DNA of 11,298 nucleotides, taken from Candidatus Bathyarchaeota archaeon (GTDB lineage Archaea; Thermoproteota; Bathyarchaeia; Bathyarchaeales; DTEX01). The DNA lies in the NCBI GenBank assembly GCA_021158305.1, contig JAGGUU010000025.1, positions 1 through 11,298 of the forward strand, given 5' to 3'. The translations under genes were made by a program, and so were the position numbers. Below, piece after piece: positions 1 to 6,824 of this stretch. The first letter of the stretch is position 1. Every line of letters starts with the position of its first letter. The notes beneath the pieces are model-generated. The model worked only from the letters and a program-made list of their open reading frames with translations, did no database searches and was not told the origin of the DNA.

Positions 1-34
1 CTTTAAAGACGGGCTTGATCTTTCTCGTCCTATC

Positions 35-1105
35 TCACCTCGCTCTTCTGGAGACGTGAACCGAAGCTGCCTTAAAGGAGGCGTAGACCATGTCGCCTAG
101 CTTAAGTCTCATATCCTCAGCGGACTGCCTTGTTATTAGGGCTTTCAATCCATTATCGAGCTTCACGCTGACAAGCGGGCCTAAATTAGTCAATTCCACA
201 ATTCTTCCCTGAAAGATATTCCTCGCGCTGCTTCTCAGCGGCTTCCTCGAGATTATGATGCTCTCTGGACGTATGAATACATATACCTCTCCCTCTTCGA
301 TCTTAGTAATGGCGTGAATCTCAAGATCGCCAGCTTCTATCACAACCATCCCACCTCTATTCAATCTGATTCTCCCCTGCAGTATGTTCTCAACCCCGAG
401 GAATCTGGCGGCTTTTTCGTTCAGAGGCTTGCTGAAGAGCTCTTCTGGGCTTCCCACCTGAATCATCTCGCCATTGATGATTAACCCTATCCTATCGGCT
501 AGAAGGATGGCTTCAACTCTGTCATGCGTAACGTGAATCGTCGTTACGTTCCGTGCCTCGTGAATTCTCTTAAGCTCCTCTCTTAAATCCTCCCTAGTTC
601 CGGGATCTAGGGCGCTTAGAGGCTCATCCAGGAGGAGAACATCTGGGTTAATGGCCAAGGCCCGTGCAATGGCTACTCTCTGTTGCTCTCCTCCGGAGAG
701 CGTTGAAGGATATCTATTGCTGAGATGAGATATTCTCACGAGATTCATCATCTCCTTAACTTGTCGCTTAATCTCATTCTCTGGCAATCTCCGAACTCTT
801 AAGCCGAAGGCCACGTTTTCCTCAACCGTCATATGAGGGAAAAGGGAATAATCTTGATAAACGAAGCCCACGTTCCGTTTCTCCGGAGGAGTGTAGGTGA
901 CGTCTACTCCATTCAGTATTATTCGCCCTTCATCTGGAACGTGGAATCCGGCAATCAGCTCGAGGAGCAAAGTCTTTCCGGAACCCGTTGGGCCTAATAA
1001 AACAAAGTATTCTCCCTCTCTAACCTTTAGAGATACATTTCTGATTGAGAAGTCTTCTAAGATGTACGTTACATTCTCTAGAATTATCGATGCGACCCTC
1101 CCCAC
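35..1105 (-). CDS. wtpC: Tungstate/molybdate ABC transporter ATP-binding protein (WtpC/ModC type)
   Basis: ATPase subunit that would power tungstate/molybdate uptake at the inner face of the membrane, 356 aa. Seen in the protein: Walker A GPTGSGKT (38-45), Q-loop Gln84, signature LSGGEQQR (136-143), Walker B VLLLDEP (156-162) with catalytic Glu161, D-loop SALD (164-167) and H-loop His194. A C-terminal TOBE-like beta domain (about 295-352) is of the kind that in ModC/WtpC relatives can bind oxyanion and regulate transport. The substrate is inferred from the adjacent WtpA- and WtpB-like genes, because the ATPase alone would not separate tungstate from other oxyanions. It is the last gene of wtpABC. 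The chosen GTG start at 1105 overlaps the end of wtpB by 22 bases and directly abuts an AGGAG, so the start is uncertain. Homologues usually begin near the IILENV segment, and no better start codon is visible there. Confidence 0.9.
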   Translation of the reverse strand: MGRVASIILENVTYILEDFSIRNVSLKVREGEYFVLLGPTGSGKTLLLELIAGFHVPDEGRIILNGVDVTYTPPEKRNVGFVYQDYSLFPHMTVEENVAFGLRVRRLPENEIKRQVKEMMNLVRISHLSNRYPSTLSGGEQQRVAIARALAINPDVLLLDEPLSALDPGTREDLREELKRIHEARNVTTIHVTHDRVEAILLADRIGLIINGEMIQVGSPEELFSKPLNEKAARFLGVENILQGRIRLNRGGMVVIEAGDLEIHAITKIEEGEVYVFIRPESIIISRKPLRSSARNIFQGRIVELTNLGPLVSVKLDNGLKALITRQSAEDMRLKLGDMVYASFKAASVHVSRRAR

Positions 1106-1905
1106 CTCCTGCTCATCATGCGTAGGACTACGAAGATTACGAAGCAGATAAGCATTAGGAAGACTGCTACTGGCCGTGAACCGCCAAGCCCGTATAGCGT
1201 AAATCTATAGTAGATTAGCGTAGGCGCAACCATCGGATAAAACGCTATGAAGATTATGGCTCCGAACTCGCTTATCCCCCTAGCCCAAGCCATTATGGCT
1301 CCTGAGAATAGGTGGCGAATTGCTAGTGGAAGAGAGATCGAGAAGAACGTTCTTATGGGGCCTGCGCCTAGGCTTCTAGCCACATATTCCAAGCGGGGAT
1401 CAATGCTCTGGAAGCCCTCTCTGGCAGCATTCAAATAGAGCGAGACGCTCACGAAGAACATCGCTGCAACTATCCCCCAGAGAGACTCCTCAAACACTAC
1501 TCCTATCCTCTCCATGAAGGATCCGACGGGCCCCCTCCGCATTAGCAAGGCGTAGAGCGCTATTCCCGCGACGCTGTGAGGTATTATCACTGGGACGTCT
1601 ATTATAGACTCGATGAAGCTCTTAGCTGGAAATTTATGCCTAGAGAGCACGTAGGCGAGAGGCGTCCCGAAGATTACGGCGATCATCGTTGACAGGAACG
1701 ACGCGTATAGGGTTAGGGTAACAGATTTGAGTACCTCTTCATCGAACATGACCTCTATGAGGTTGCCGGGGTCGGTGAGCACCTGCTGGATCAGCATATT
1801 GAAGAGGGCTACTACCAGAAAGAGAATTACAACCGAGCCTACCGCTGAGAAGATTACCGATAGATAGTTCCTCCTAACCCACGTGAGACGCTTATTTTCA
1901 GTCAT
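1084..1905 (-). CDS. wtpB: Tungstate/molybdate ABC transporter permease (WtpB/ModB type)
   Basis: Integral membrane permease of the oxyanion importer, 273 aa, normal length for the family. About six hydrophobic segments are visible (near 15-39, 61-85, 102-122, 140-160, 200-222 and 243-262). The cytoplasmic EAA loop that docks on the ATPase lies at 173-195 (EYVARSLGAGP...SLPLA). The stretch ARGISEFGAIIFIAFYP (208-224), followed by a VAPTLIY motif, is typical of archaeal WtpB/ModB rather than of general sulfate or phosphate permeases (family knowledge). The ATG at 1905 overlaps the end of wtpA by 8 bases and follows a GGGGAGAT ribosome-binding sequence inside wtpA, which suggests translational coupling. 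wtpC overlaps its 3' end. Confidence 0.92.
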   Translation of the reverse strand: MTENKRLTWVRRNYLSVIFSAVGSVVILFLVVALFNMLIQQVLTDPGNLIEVMFDEEVLKSVTLTLYASFLSTMIAVIFGTPLAYVLSRHKFPAKSFIESIIDVPVIIPHSVAGIALYALLMRRGPVGSFMERIGVVFEESLWGIVAAMFFVSVSLYLNAAREGFQSIDPRLEYVARSLGAGPIRTFFSISLPLAIRHLFSGAIMAWARGISEFGAIIFIAFYPMVAPTLIYYRFTLYGLGGSRPVAVFLMLICFVIFVVLRMMSRRWGGSHR

Positions 1906-2974
1906 TGTTCATCTCCCCTCCAGTACAGTGTGGCCTAAGAATCTCTGGGATCTTGTCAAAATTGCTTGCTAATGCGGGATGTATTGGAGGCTGTCCCATC
2001 TCCTTGAAGATCCTTCGCCCCTCCTCATCTATCATATACTTGATGAAGGCGGCGGCTAGCTCTGGATGAGCTGCGTTCCTCGGCACTGTTACCCCATAAT
2101 GTATGGGTGTAGCAATCAAGTTTCCTCCTCTAAGCATCATCCTCATATGGCTATACCTCTCCACATCTGCGTGCTCCTTGCCGCTTAAATCTATAGACTC
2201 CGGTAGCTCCACGTATCTTAAGCCATGCTGCACGGCTACGCTGAGGTATTCAAACGCGTAATCTAAACCTCCGGACTCCAAAAGTACAACGAGCTCGACG
2301 GATTTATCTCTGATAACCAAGCGGTTTGGATCTGGCTTAAGATCTTCTGGAACTACGCATGTATAGATGCCTGCTTCCTCATTCATTCTAATCGCTGAGT
2401 TCTTCTCTACGAGGTCCTCGAAGATTCGGCTGTCTCCATATTCGAGCTCAGCCAGCTGTATGACCCATAGAGAACGGTATCCGCAGGGATCCATATTCGG
2501 GTTGGAAAAGCCCCATCTCACATCGCTCCTCCTCAATATTTGAAACCAGTTTCTCGAGTTTATCTCATCAGCATATCTGCTCTTATCCGTGAAGGCTATG
2601 ACTATCCTGTTCTTAGCAAATCTCAGGTACCAATCAGTATAATTCATCATCATATCTGGTATAAGAGAGTAGTCAGCTACCGCGAGTACATCCGCTCTCT
2701 TACCGATATCAATTATCTTTCGGATGCACTGCACGCTTCCAGCTGGCTCGAGCTGAACTCTCACCCTATAGGCAATCAGACTTCCCGGAGGCCTATACGA
2801 TGAGAAATCCCTCTCAAATCTCTCCTTAATCCTCTCTAAGGGTAACGCTAGGCTTCCCGCACAAAAGACTCTCAGCGTGATAGTGCTTTCCCATAAGATG
2901 CCAGTGCATAATCCTCCTATAATTGTCGTGAATATTATGAATGTTACGAAAGCGTAAATGTATCTTCTTCTCAT
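1898..2974 (-). CDS. wtpA: Tungstate/molybdate-binding protein (WtpA/ModA type)
   Basis: Extracytoplasmic solute-binding protein that captures tungstate/molybdate for WtpBC, 358 aa. The N-terminus is a secretion signal: MRRR, then a hydrophobic run to about residue 27. There is a Cys at 23 but no good lipobox. The mature part has the WtpA hallmarks: LRVFCAGSL (34-42), PAGS (77-80), RADVLAVADYSLIP (93-106), NYTDWY, IVIAFTDKSRYADEINS, NPNMDPCGYRS (158-168) and LLESGGLDYAF (231-241). In the Archaeoglobus ModA/WtpA structure a carboxylate pair completes octahedral W/Mo coordination. Asp162 and Glu233 are the likely equivalents (family knowledge; my alignment). The residue before AGS is Cys, where homologues I recall have His. 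The frame is open upstream to 3082, but ATG 2974 is preferred because a GGGCGGT ribosome-binding sequence and the signal peptide start there. First gene of wtpABC. Confidence 0.92.
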   Translation of the reverse strand: MRRRYIYAFVTFIIFTTIIGGLCTGILWESTITLRVFCAGSLALPLERIKERFERDFSSYRPPGSLIAYRVRVQLEPAGSVQCIRKIIDIGKRADVLAVADYSLIPDMMMNYTDWYLRFAKNRIVIAFTDKSRYADEINSRNWFQILRRSDVRWGFSNPNMDPCGYRSLWVIQLAELEYGDSRIFEDLVEKNSAIRMNEEAGIYTCVVPEDLKPDPNRLVIRDKSVELVVLLESGGLDYAFEYLSVAVQHGLRYVELPESIDLSGKEHADVERYSHMRMMLRGGNLIATPIHYGVTVPRNAAHPELAAAFIKYMIDEEGRRIFKEMGQPPIHPALASNFDKIPEILRPHCTGGEMNND

Positions 2975-2985
2975 CGAACCGCCCT

Positions 2986-3017
2986 TATGCTTTTTTAAGC
3001 ATATCGCTTCACAGCGA
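2986..3017. promoter_or_regulatory. Two abutting inverted repeats in the wtpA promoter/leader (possible operator)
   Basis: Two perfect inverted repeats with 4-base centres lie directly side by side: TATGCTT-N4-AAGCATA (2986-3003) and TCGCT-N4-AGCGA (3004-3017). They fill the space between the TATA box and the ribosome-binding site, and the first is centred on the predicted transcription start. Binding of a dimeric repressor here would block initiation, as expected for metal-oxyanion-responsive control of an importer. I do not recognise a ModE box, and the regulator is unknown. They could instead form small hairpins in the RNA, although most of the second one would lie upstream of the predicted start. 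Confidence 0.45.
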
Positions 3018-3024
3018 ATATAAG
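3017..3024 (-). promoter_or_regulatory. TATA box of the wtpABC operon
   Basis: On the minus strand CTTATATT is preceded by a purine-rich GAAAGG (BRE-like). The expected start of transcription, 25-27 bases downstream, is near 2993, about 19 bases before the wtpA ATG and just upstream of its GGGCGGT ribosome-binding sequence. The spacing fits an archaeal promoter well. Inferred from sequence only. Confidence 0.5.
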
Positions 3025-3131
3025 CCTTTCGGATAAGCCAAAAACTGGAGATCGCTGGCTCCGATGAGAAGGGGCTATGCACTAGAAGAGTGAAGTGCTA
3101 GGAGAAACGATTCAGCATGGATGATAAATTA

Positions 3132-4832
3132 TCAGCCGCAAATTATGGGGCTTCTCATATTGACCAAAATATTCCCATTAACCATCTGTATCTCTATCAT
3201 CTTCATCCATCTTCTATCATCCCTGCTTGGATAATCCGCGCGGTAATGGCTCCCACGGGTTTCTTTCCTGACAAGAGCTGCCTCCGCTATCGCCAAACCT
3301 GTGTCGATCATGTTTCTAAGCTCCAAAGCCTCAACTAGCCTATTCTCCGCAATGTTAAGGTGCGAACTTAAAAGTTTCTTGTAGCTTTGAAGCTTCTTCA
3401 CCGTTTCAGTCAGAAGATCTCCTCTTCTGACTACTGAGACATTTCTCCACATTATCTCCTTAATCTCTCTCCTAATCTTCTCAATATCGAGATTTCCTCT
3501 CAGCTTCAATAGAGCCGCAATCTTCTCCGCAATCTTCCTCGCCGCCTTAATACCCGACGCCGCAGAGGTTTCTCTAGCTCTTTCCGCGGCGTATCTCCCA
3601 GCCCTAGCTCCAAAGACTTGGCAGTCCGCCAGGGAATTGCCCCCAGGTCTATCCGCACCGTGCTGTCCCCCAGCAGCTTCACCCGCCGCATATAAACCCG
3701 GGATTCCAGTCTCAGCTCTTTCGTTAATCAGAATTCCACCATTCATATGCTGAATAGCCGGGGCTATCTCCAGAGGCTCCCTCCTTATGTCGATTCCCCG
3801 ATCTAGAAAGAATCTGAATGGGATCTGAGCCTCAGTCTCCAAGGTCTTTGGGTCTACATGGGAGAGGTCGAAGTAGACACATCTATTCTCCGTTCCCCTA
3901 CCCTCAATTATCTCCGTGAAATTCGCTATATCGATGTATCCAGAGGCATTTCTCATAGTGAATGGGAAAGATACAGCTTTGAGGCTGTAGGCTTCCTCTA
4001 GGCTTACTCCGGCTGGCAGATACTTCCTTAAATATTCTTCTCCTCTGCCATTAATCAGCCTTGGACCAAGCCTCCACAGCACCCCGCCTACGTCGAATTT
4101 GAAAGGACTAGTAACGCATGGACCTATCTGCATGAACTCCATATTAACGAGCTTTGCCCCCGCCCTTAGGGCCATTGCGTATCCGTCTCCAGTCATTCCG
4201 TTTGGAAAGACGTTGTGGAGGAAGAGCCCGCCGGCGCCGCCCGTTGAGATTATCGTAGACTTAGCCTCAAAGAATGTCAGCTCAAGCGTCTCTACATCTA
4301 TGGCAACAGCTCCCACGATTTTTCCATTATTCACAACCAAATCTACAGCCATCATGTTCTCTAGTACTCTTATCCCCCTCTCGTCAACGATCTTTTTCAA
4401 TGCGTTCATTATCTGTCTTCCAGTATCCGCACCGGTGCCGCATGCTCTTGGATATGATGCTCCATCGGACATGAACTGCTTGAATCTTCCATTCTCGTTT
4501 CTAAGGAAGTTGACTCCCCAATCGACGAGTTCAAAGAAGCGATCTGGGGCTTCATATGCTATTATCTTCGCCAAGTTCTGGTCGCAGACATATGCTCCCA
4601 TCTCAACTATATCCCGAAAATGGGCTTCACAGCTATCCCGTGGGTCAGCGATGCCCAACGCTACTCCATAAGCCATCCATTCTGAAGCTGAATTCGGAGT
4701 GCAACCGGATTCTCCATACTCTCCCTTACAGATTATTGTAACGTCCACTCCAAGCTTATCCGCTTCAATTGCAGCTCTAGATCCAGCCCCTCCCCCGCCG
4801 ATTATAAGCACGTCTGTTTTGAACTTCTTCAT
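3132..4832 (-). CDS. FAD-dependent oxidoreductase of the SdhA/FrdA/NadB superfamily
   Basis: Soluble flavoprotein, 566 aa from the preferred ATG. Seen: dinucleotide-binding LIIGGGGAGSRAA (about 10-21), STGGAGG (196-202), NGGI after His362 (QHMNGGI), and the FAD-closing motif GLYAAGEAAGGQHGADRPGG (379-398). In the latter Arg395 matches a substrate-binding Arg of succinate dehydrogenase/fumarate reductase. The C-terminal RGSHYRADYPSRDD (526-539) is also of that family. The HSxxAQGG segment that covalently links FAD in SdhA is absent (SGCTPNSASEW instead), so FAD is probably non-covalent. The region corresponding to SdhA's SRDVVSR catalytic arginine is not recognisable. Substrate unknown; an SdhB-like partner is not present in the window. 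The frame opens at TTG 4856 and ATG 4853, but ATG 4832 has a GCGGTG ribosome-binding sequence. It starts 33 bases after the enolase-superfamily gene, so the two are probably co-transcribed. Confidence 0.82.
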   Translation of the reverse strand: MKKFKTDVLIIGGGGAGSRAAIEADKLGVDVTIICKGEYGESGCTPNSASEWMAYGVALGIADPRDSCEAHFRDIVEMGAYVCDQNLAKIIAYEAPDRFFELVDWGVNFLRNENGRFKQFMSDGASYPRACGTGADTGRQIMNALKKIVDERGIRVLENMMAVDLVVNNGKIVGAVAIDVETLELTFFEAKSTIISTGGAGGLFLHNVFPNGMTGDGYAMALRAGAKLVNMEFMQIGPCVTSPFKFDVGGVLWRLGPRLINGRGEEYLRKYLPAGVSLEEAYSLKAVSFPFTMRNASGYIDIANFTEIIEGRGTENRCVYFDLSHVDPKTLETEAQIPFRFFLDRGIDIRREPLEIAPAIQHMNGGILINERAETGIPGLYAAGEAAGGQHGADRPGGNSLADCQVFGARAGRYAAERARETSAASGIKAARKIAEKIAALLKLRGNLDIEKIRREIKEIMWRNVSVVRRGDLLTETVKKLQSYKKLLSSHLNIAENRLVEALELRNMIDTGLAIAEAALVRKETRGSHYRADYPSRDDRRWMKMIEIQMVNGNILVNMRSPIICG

Positions 4833-4865
4833 TGGGAACACCGCGGGGCTCATCAACAGAATGCT

Positions 4866-5963
4866 TTAGATGGGAATCTCCACGCCCTTCTCCACTTGTT
4901 TCCAATCTATCTCGATTCCAAGCCCCGGCTTCTCAGGAGCATGAACATATCCATCCCTATCTATCCTTATGACATCTCTAGTTCCAACATCAAAGCATCC
5001 TTCCTGCCCATTCTCTATTGGTAGCTCGAAGAAGCTGCAGTTTCTTGTGGCAAGTATAACGTGGAGGTGAGCTGCTTGATAAAGCGTGCCTCCATAAGTG
5101 TGTGGTTCCCAATTAGCCCCGAAGAATTCAGCTAGACTTGCGGCTTTCCTCATCTCCGTGATTCCTCCAGTAAATCCGCATAGCGTCCTTAAAAGATCCA
5201 CGGCTCCCCTCCGCAGATACTCCAAATAATCATTTTCCCTCATGAGCTCCACGGTGACTGGGATGTCTAAGGCTCTAGATAAGTTAATGTAGCCCTCAAT
5301 ATCATCAGCTGGTAATGGAGCCTCATACCAGTAGAAATCAAGCTTTTCAAGTTTCCTTCCGATCTTCAAGGCTCCCCTGCGAGTATGTGAGAAGACGGCG
5401 TCATATATGAGATCCACTTCTTCTCCCACCTCGTCTCTCAACGCCTCACATGCCTCCACTGGTATTGGATGAAGTTTCATAGCCCTGTATCCTCTCCTCT
5501 TAAGTTCACGGGCGATCTTCACAACTTCCTCAACATCCATTGGAACGTTTCCGCTTGCATAGGCCCTAACTTTATCCCTATAGGCTCCTAGAAGCTTATA
5601 GAGGGGCAAGCCGGCGGCTTTGCCAGCTATGTCCCAGAGAGCTATATCGACGGCGGCTAGGGCTGGGCATCTATAACCATACCAGAGCTCGCTTAGTCTC
5701 CGCCATATCTTCTCCCTATTCAAGGGATCCTCGCCGATCAAGTACTGCTTATAGGCCTTCAGGACTTCAGCTAGAGACTGCGGCCTTGCACTCGGAATCT
5801 CGGACCAGACTATATAATCTCCCTCTATATCCTCATCCGTCAGAATCCTCACCAAACTATACTGGAAAGTTGGAGGCTGCTTCTTTTCTAGTCCTGAAAA
5901 GCTCGTGACGTAGCCTGGAGTCTCAGCGCTGAACAAATGCAACTTAACATCTATAATCTTCAT
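4866..5963 (-). CDS. Enolase-superfamily enzyme, mandelate racemase/muconate lactonizing type (probable acid-sugar dehydratase)
   Basis: TIM-barrel enzyme of the mandelate racemase subgroup, 365 aa, standard length. An N-terminal capping domain is followed by the barrel. Visible active-site elements: KLH (Lys163, His165) at the general-base position of the second barrel strand; Mg ligands Asp188 (IYDAVF), Glu214 (YWYEAP) and Glu239 (VTVEL); a His-Asp dyad Asp256/His288 (WEPHTYGG); and Glu313 (FFELP). The GGITE segment and the C-terminal PGLGIEID are also typical. Family members abstract the alpha proton of a carboxylate and then racemise it or lose water. With a His288 dyad and KxH motif, an aldonate/acid-sugar dehydratase is most likely, but the substrate cannot be named. 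It precedes the flavoprotein gene and probably forms an operon with it. The preferred ATG is 5963. A TTG at 5969 has an AAAGGAT six bases before it and remains possible. Confidence 0.85.
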   Translation of the reverse strand: MKIIDVKLHLFSAETPGYVTSFSGLEKKQPPTFQYSLVRILTDEDIEGDYIVWSEIPSARPQSLAEVLKAYKQYLIGEDPLNREKIWRRLSELWYGYRCPALAAVDIALWDIAGKAAGLPLYKLLGAYRDKVRAYASGNVPMDVEEVVKIARELKRRGYRAMKLHPIPVEACEALRDEVGEEVDLIYDAVFSHTRRGALKIGRKLEKLDFYWYEAPLPADDIEGYINLSRALDIPVTVELMRENDYLEYLRRGAVDLLRTLCGFTGGITEMRKAASLAEFFGANWEPHTYGGTLYQAAHLHVILATRNCSFFELPIENGQEGCFDVGTRDVIRIDRDGYVHAPEKPGLGIEIDWKQVEKGVEIPI

Positions 5964-5987
5964 ACTCAACGGTTATCCTTTCAGGCA

Positions 5988-5995
5988 GATAAATC
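5988..5995 (-). promoter_or_regulatory. TATA-like box before the enolase-superfamily gene
   Basis: GATTTATC on the minus strand, preceded by TAAAA, lies about 28 bases before the ATG at 5963. The predicted transcription start would therefore fall at or next to the start codon, giving a leaderless or nearly leaderless transcript. Weak match; inference from spacing. Confidence 0.35.
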
Positions 5996-6018
5996 TTTTA
6001 CGCATGATGCAAAGCCGC

Positions 6019-6678
6019 CTAACGGTTCCTTTCCTTCGCAGCTGCTAGTCTCCGTTTGGTAACGTTAATCGGCAGGGTTAAGCAGATGGAGAGAAGCATC
6101 CCGGCTATAACGTCCGAAGGATAATGAAAACCGGCATAAACAACTGAGAAGCCTATGAATAAGGCTTCAATAACGAGTATCACTCCGATCCTAGGCTTCT
6201 CATAAAGCATTGAAAGTGCAAATCCGAAGGCGAACATGCTCGTTGTCGAGGGGAAAGAAGAGGTACTTACACGCCATTCACCAACGATCCTCGCATCTAA
6301 AACCTCGAATGGTCTAGGTCTCTGAAAGGCTAATTTAAGAAGCGATCCGAATCCGTAAGAGATAAGCGCCGATGCTATGGCTAACAATCCAGCCATGACG
6401 CGGCTGCGCCTCGAAGATTCATCTCCCAAGAAGAACTGAATAAATAATGCTGTCGCCGATGAAGATATGAAGAGAAAGGCTGAAAGATACCCGCAGGCAA
6501 AATCCAGCATCGGATTAATCATTCCCCGATTCACAAGAATGAAGAGTTCACTGTCTCCCACCAATAGATCCACTAGCAGAGACAAAGCTGACAAAATCAG
6601 AAGCGGAACAATGTACATGACCTCCTTAGCTTTATCATCTCCCAACAGAACACACCTGCCGCGAATCATAGGCTTCAT
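6019..6678 (-). CDS. PAP2-family membrane phosphatase, divergent active site
   Basis: Membrane protein of the PAP2 (phosphatidic acid phosphatase type 2) superfamily, 219 aa, with about five or six hydrophobic segments. Such enzymes usually dephosphorylate lipid phosphates or polyprenyl diphosphates at the membrane. Motif 1, K-x6-RP, is intact (Lys115 to Arg122-Pro123). Motif 2, normally PSGH, is SFPSTTS (141-147), so its catalytic His is absent. Motif 3, normally SR-x5-H-x3-D, is SVVYAGFHYPSD (178-189): His185 and Asp189 remain, but Arg is replaced by Val179. Family membership is clear; catalytic activity is doubtful or altered. The ATG at 6678 follows a GGCGGT sequence. A second ATG three codons in and another at residue 21 are less well placed. 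The next gene on the strand starts 50 bases or so beyond, with its own promoter candidate. Confidence 0.82.
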   Translation of the reverse strand: MKPMIRGRCVLLGDDKAKEVMYIVPLLILSALSLLVDLLVGDSELFILVNRGMINPMLDFACGYLSAFLFISSSATALFIQFFLGDESSRRSRVMAGLLAIASALISYGFGSLLKLAFQRPRPFEVLDARIVGEWRVSTSSFPSTTSMFAFGFALSMLYEKPRIGVILVIEALFIGFSVVYAGFHYPSDVIAGMLLSICLTLPINVTKRRLAAAKERNR

Positions 6679-6687
6679 GAGACCGCC

Positions 6688-6699
6688 TGCTTAAAAGCA
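6688..6699. repeat. Short inverted repeat in the PAP2 leader, similar to the wtpA repeat
   Basis: TGCTT-TT-AAGCA lies immediately before the GGCGGT ribosome-binding sequence of the PAP2 gene. The wtpA leader has the same arm core (TATGCTT/AAGCATA) followed by GGGCGGT. It may be a shared operator half-site pair or coincidence, since the arms are only five bases here. Confidence 0.3.
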
Positions 6700-6812
6700 T
6701 TTCCAAATCTCCACCGAATTCCTTAACAATAAACACTTTACCAAACAAAATTGTCCATACTCATCAGTTTCCTCAACTAGCACAAAAGACGCGCTACCAG
6801 ACAAACTTTCGA

Positions 6813-6824
6813 TTATATTTATAA
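6813..6824 (-). promoter_or_regulatory. TATA box, probable PAP2 promoter
   Basis: TTATAAATATAA on the minus strand, preceded by TGAAAC, is the best TATA match in the window. It would start a transcript near 6793, giving the PAP2 gene a leader of about 115 bases. The sequence is nearly self-complementary, so the direction is not fixed, but there is no plus-strand gene to drive. A weaker GTTTATTG (6727-6734) could be a nearer alternative promoter. Confidence 0.45.

Noticed and set aside
2975..3082. Upstream extension of wtpA by 36 codons
   Set aside because: It would cover the TATA box and inverted repeats and place a charged stretch before the signal peptide. The ATG at 2974 has a ribosome-binding sequence.
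3122..3134. Perfect TGATAA-A-TTATCA palindrome overlapping the flavoprotein stop codon
   Set aside because: Thirteen AT-rich bases with no neighbouring regulatory signal; chance is the simplest explanation.
4099..4671. Long plus-strand open frame of 190 codons
   Set aside because: Lies wholly antisense inside the flavoprotein gene, whose motifs are unmistakable; it shows no motif of its own.
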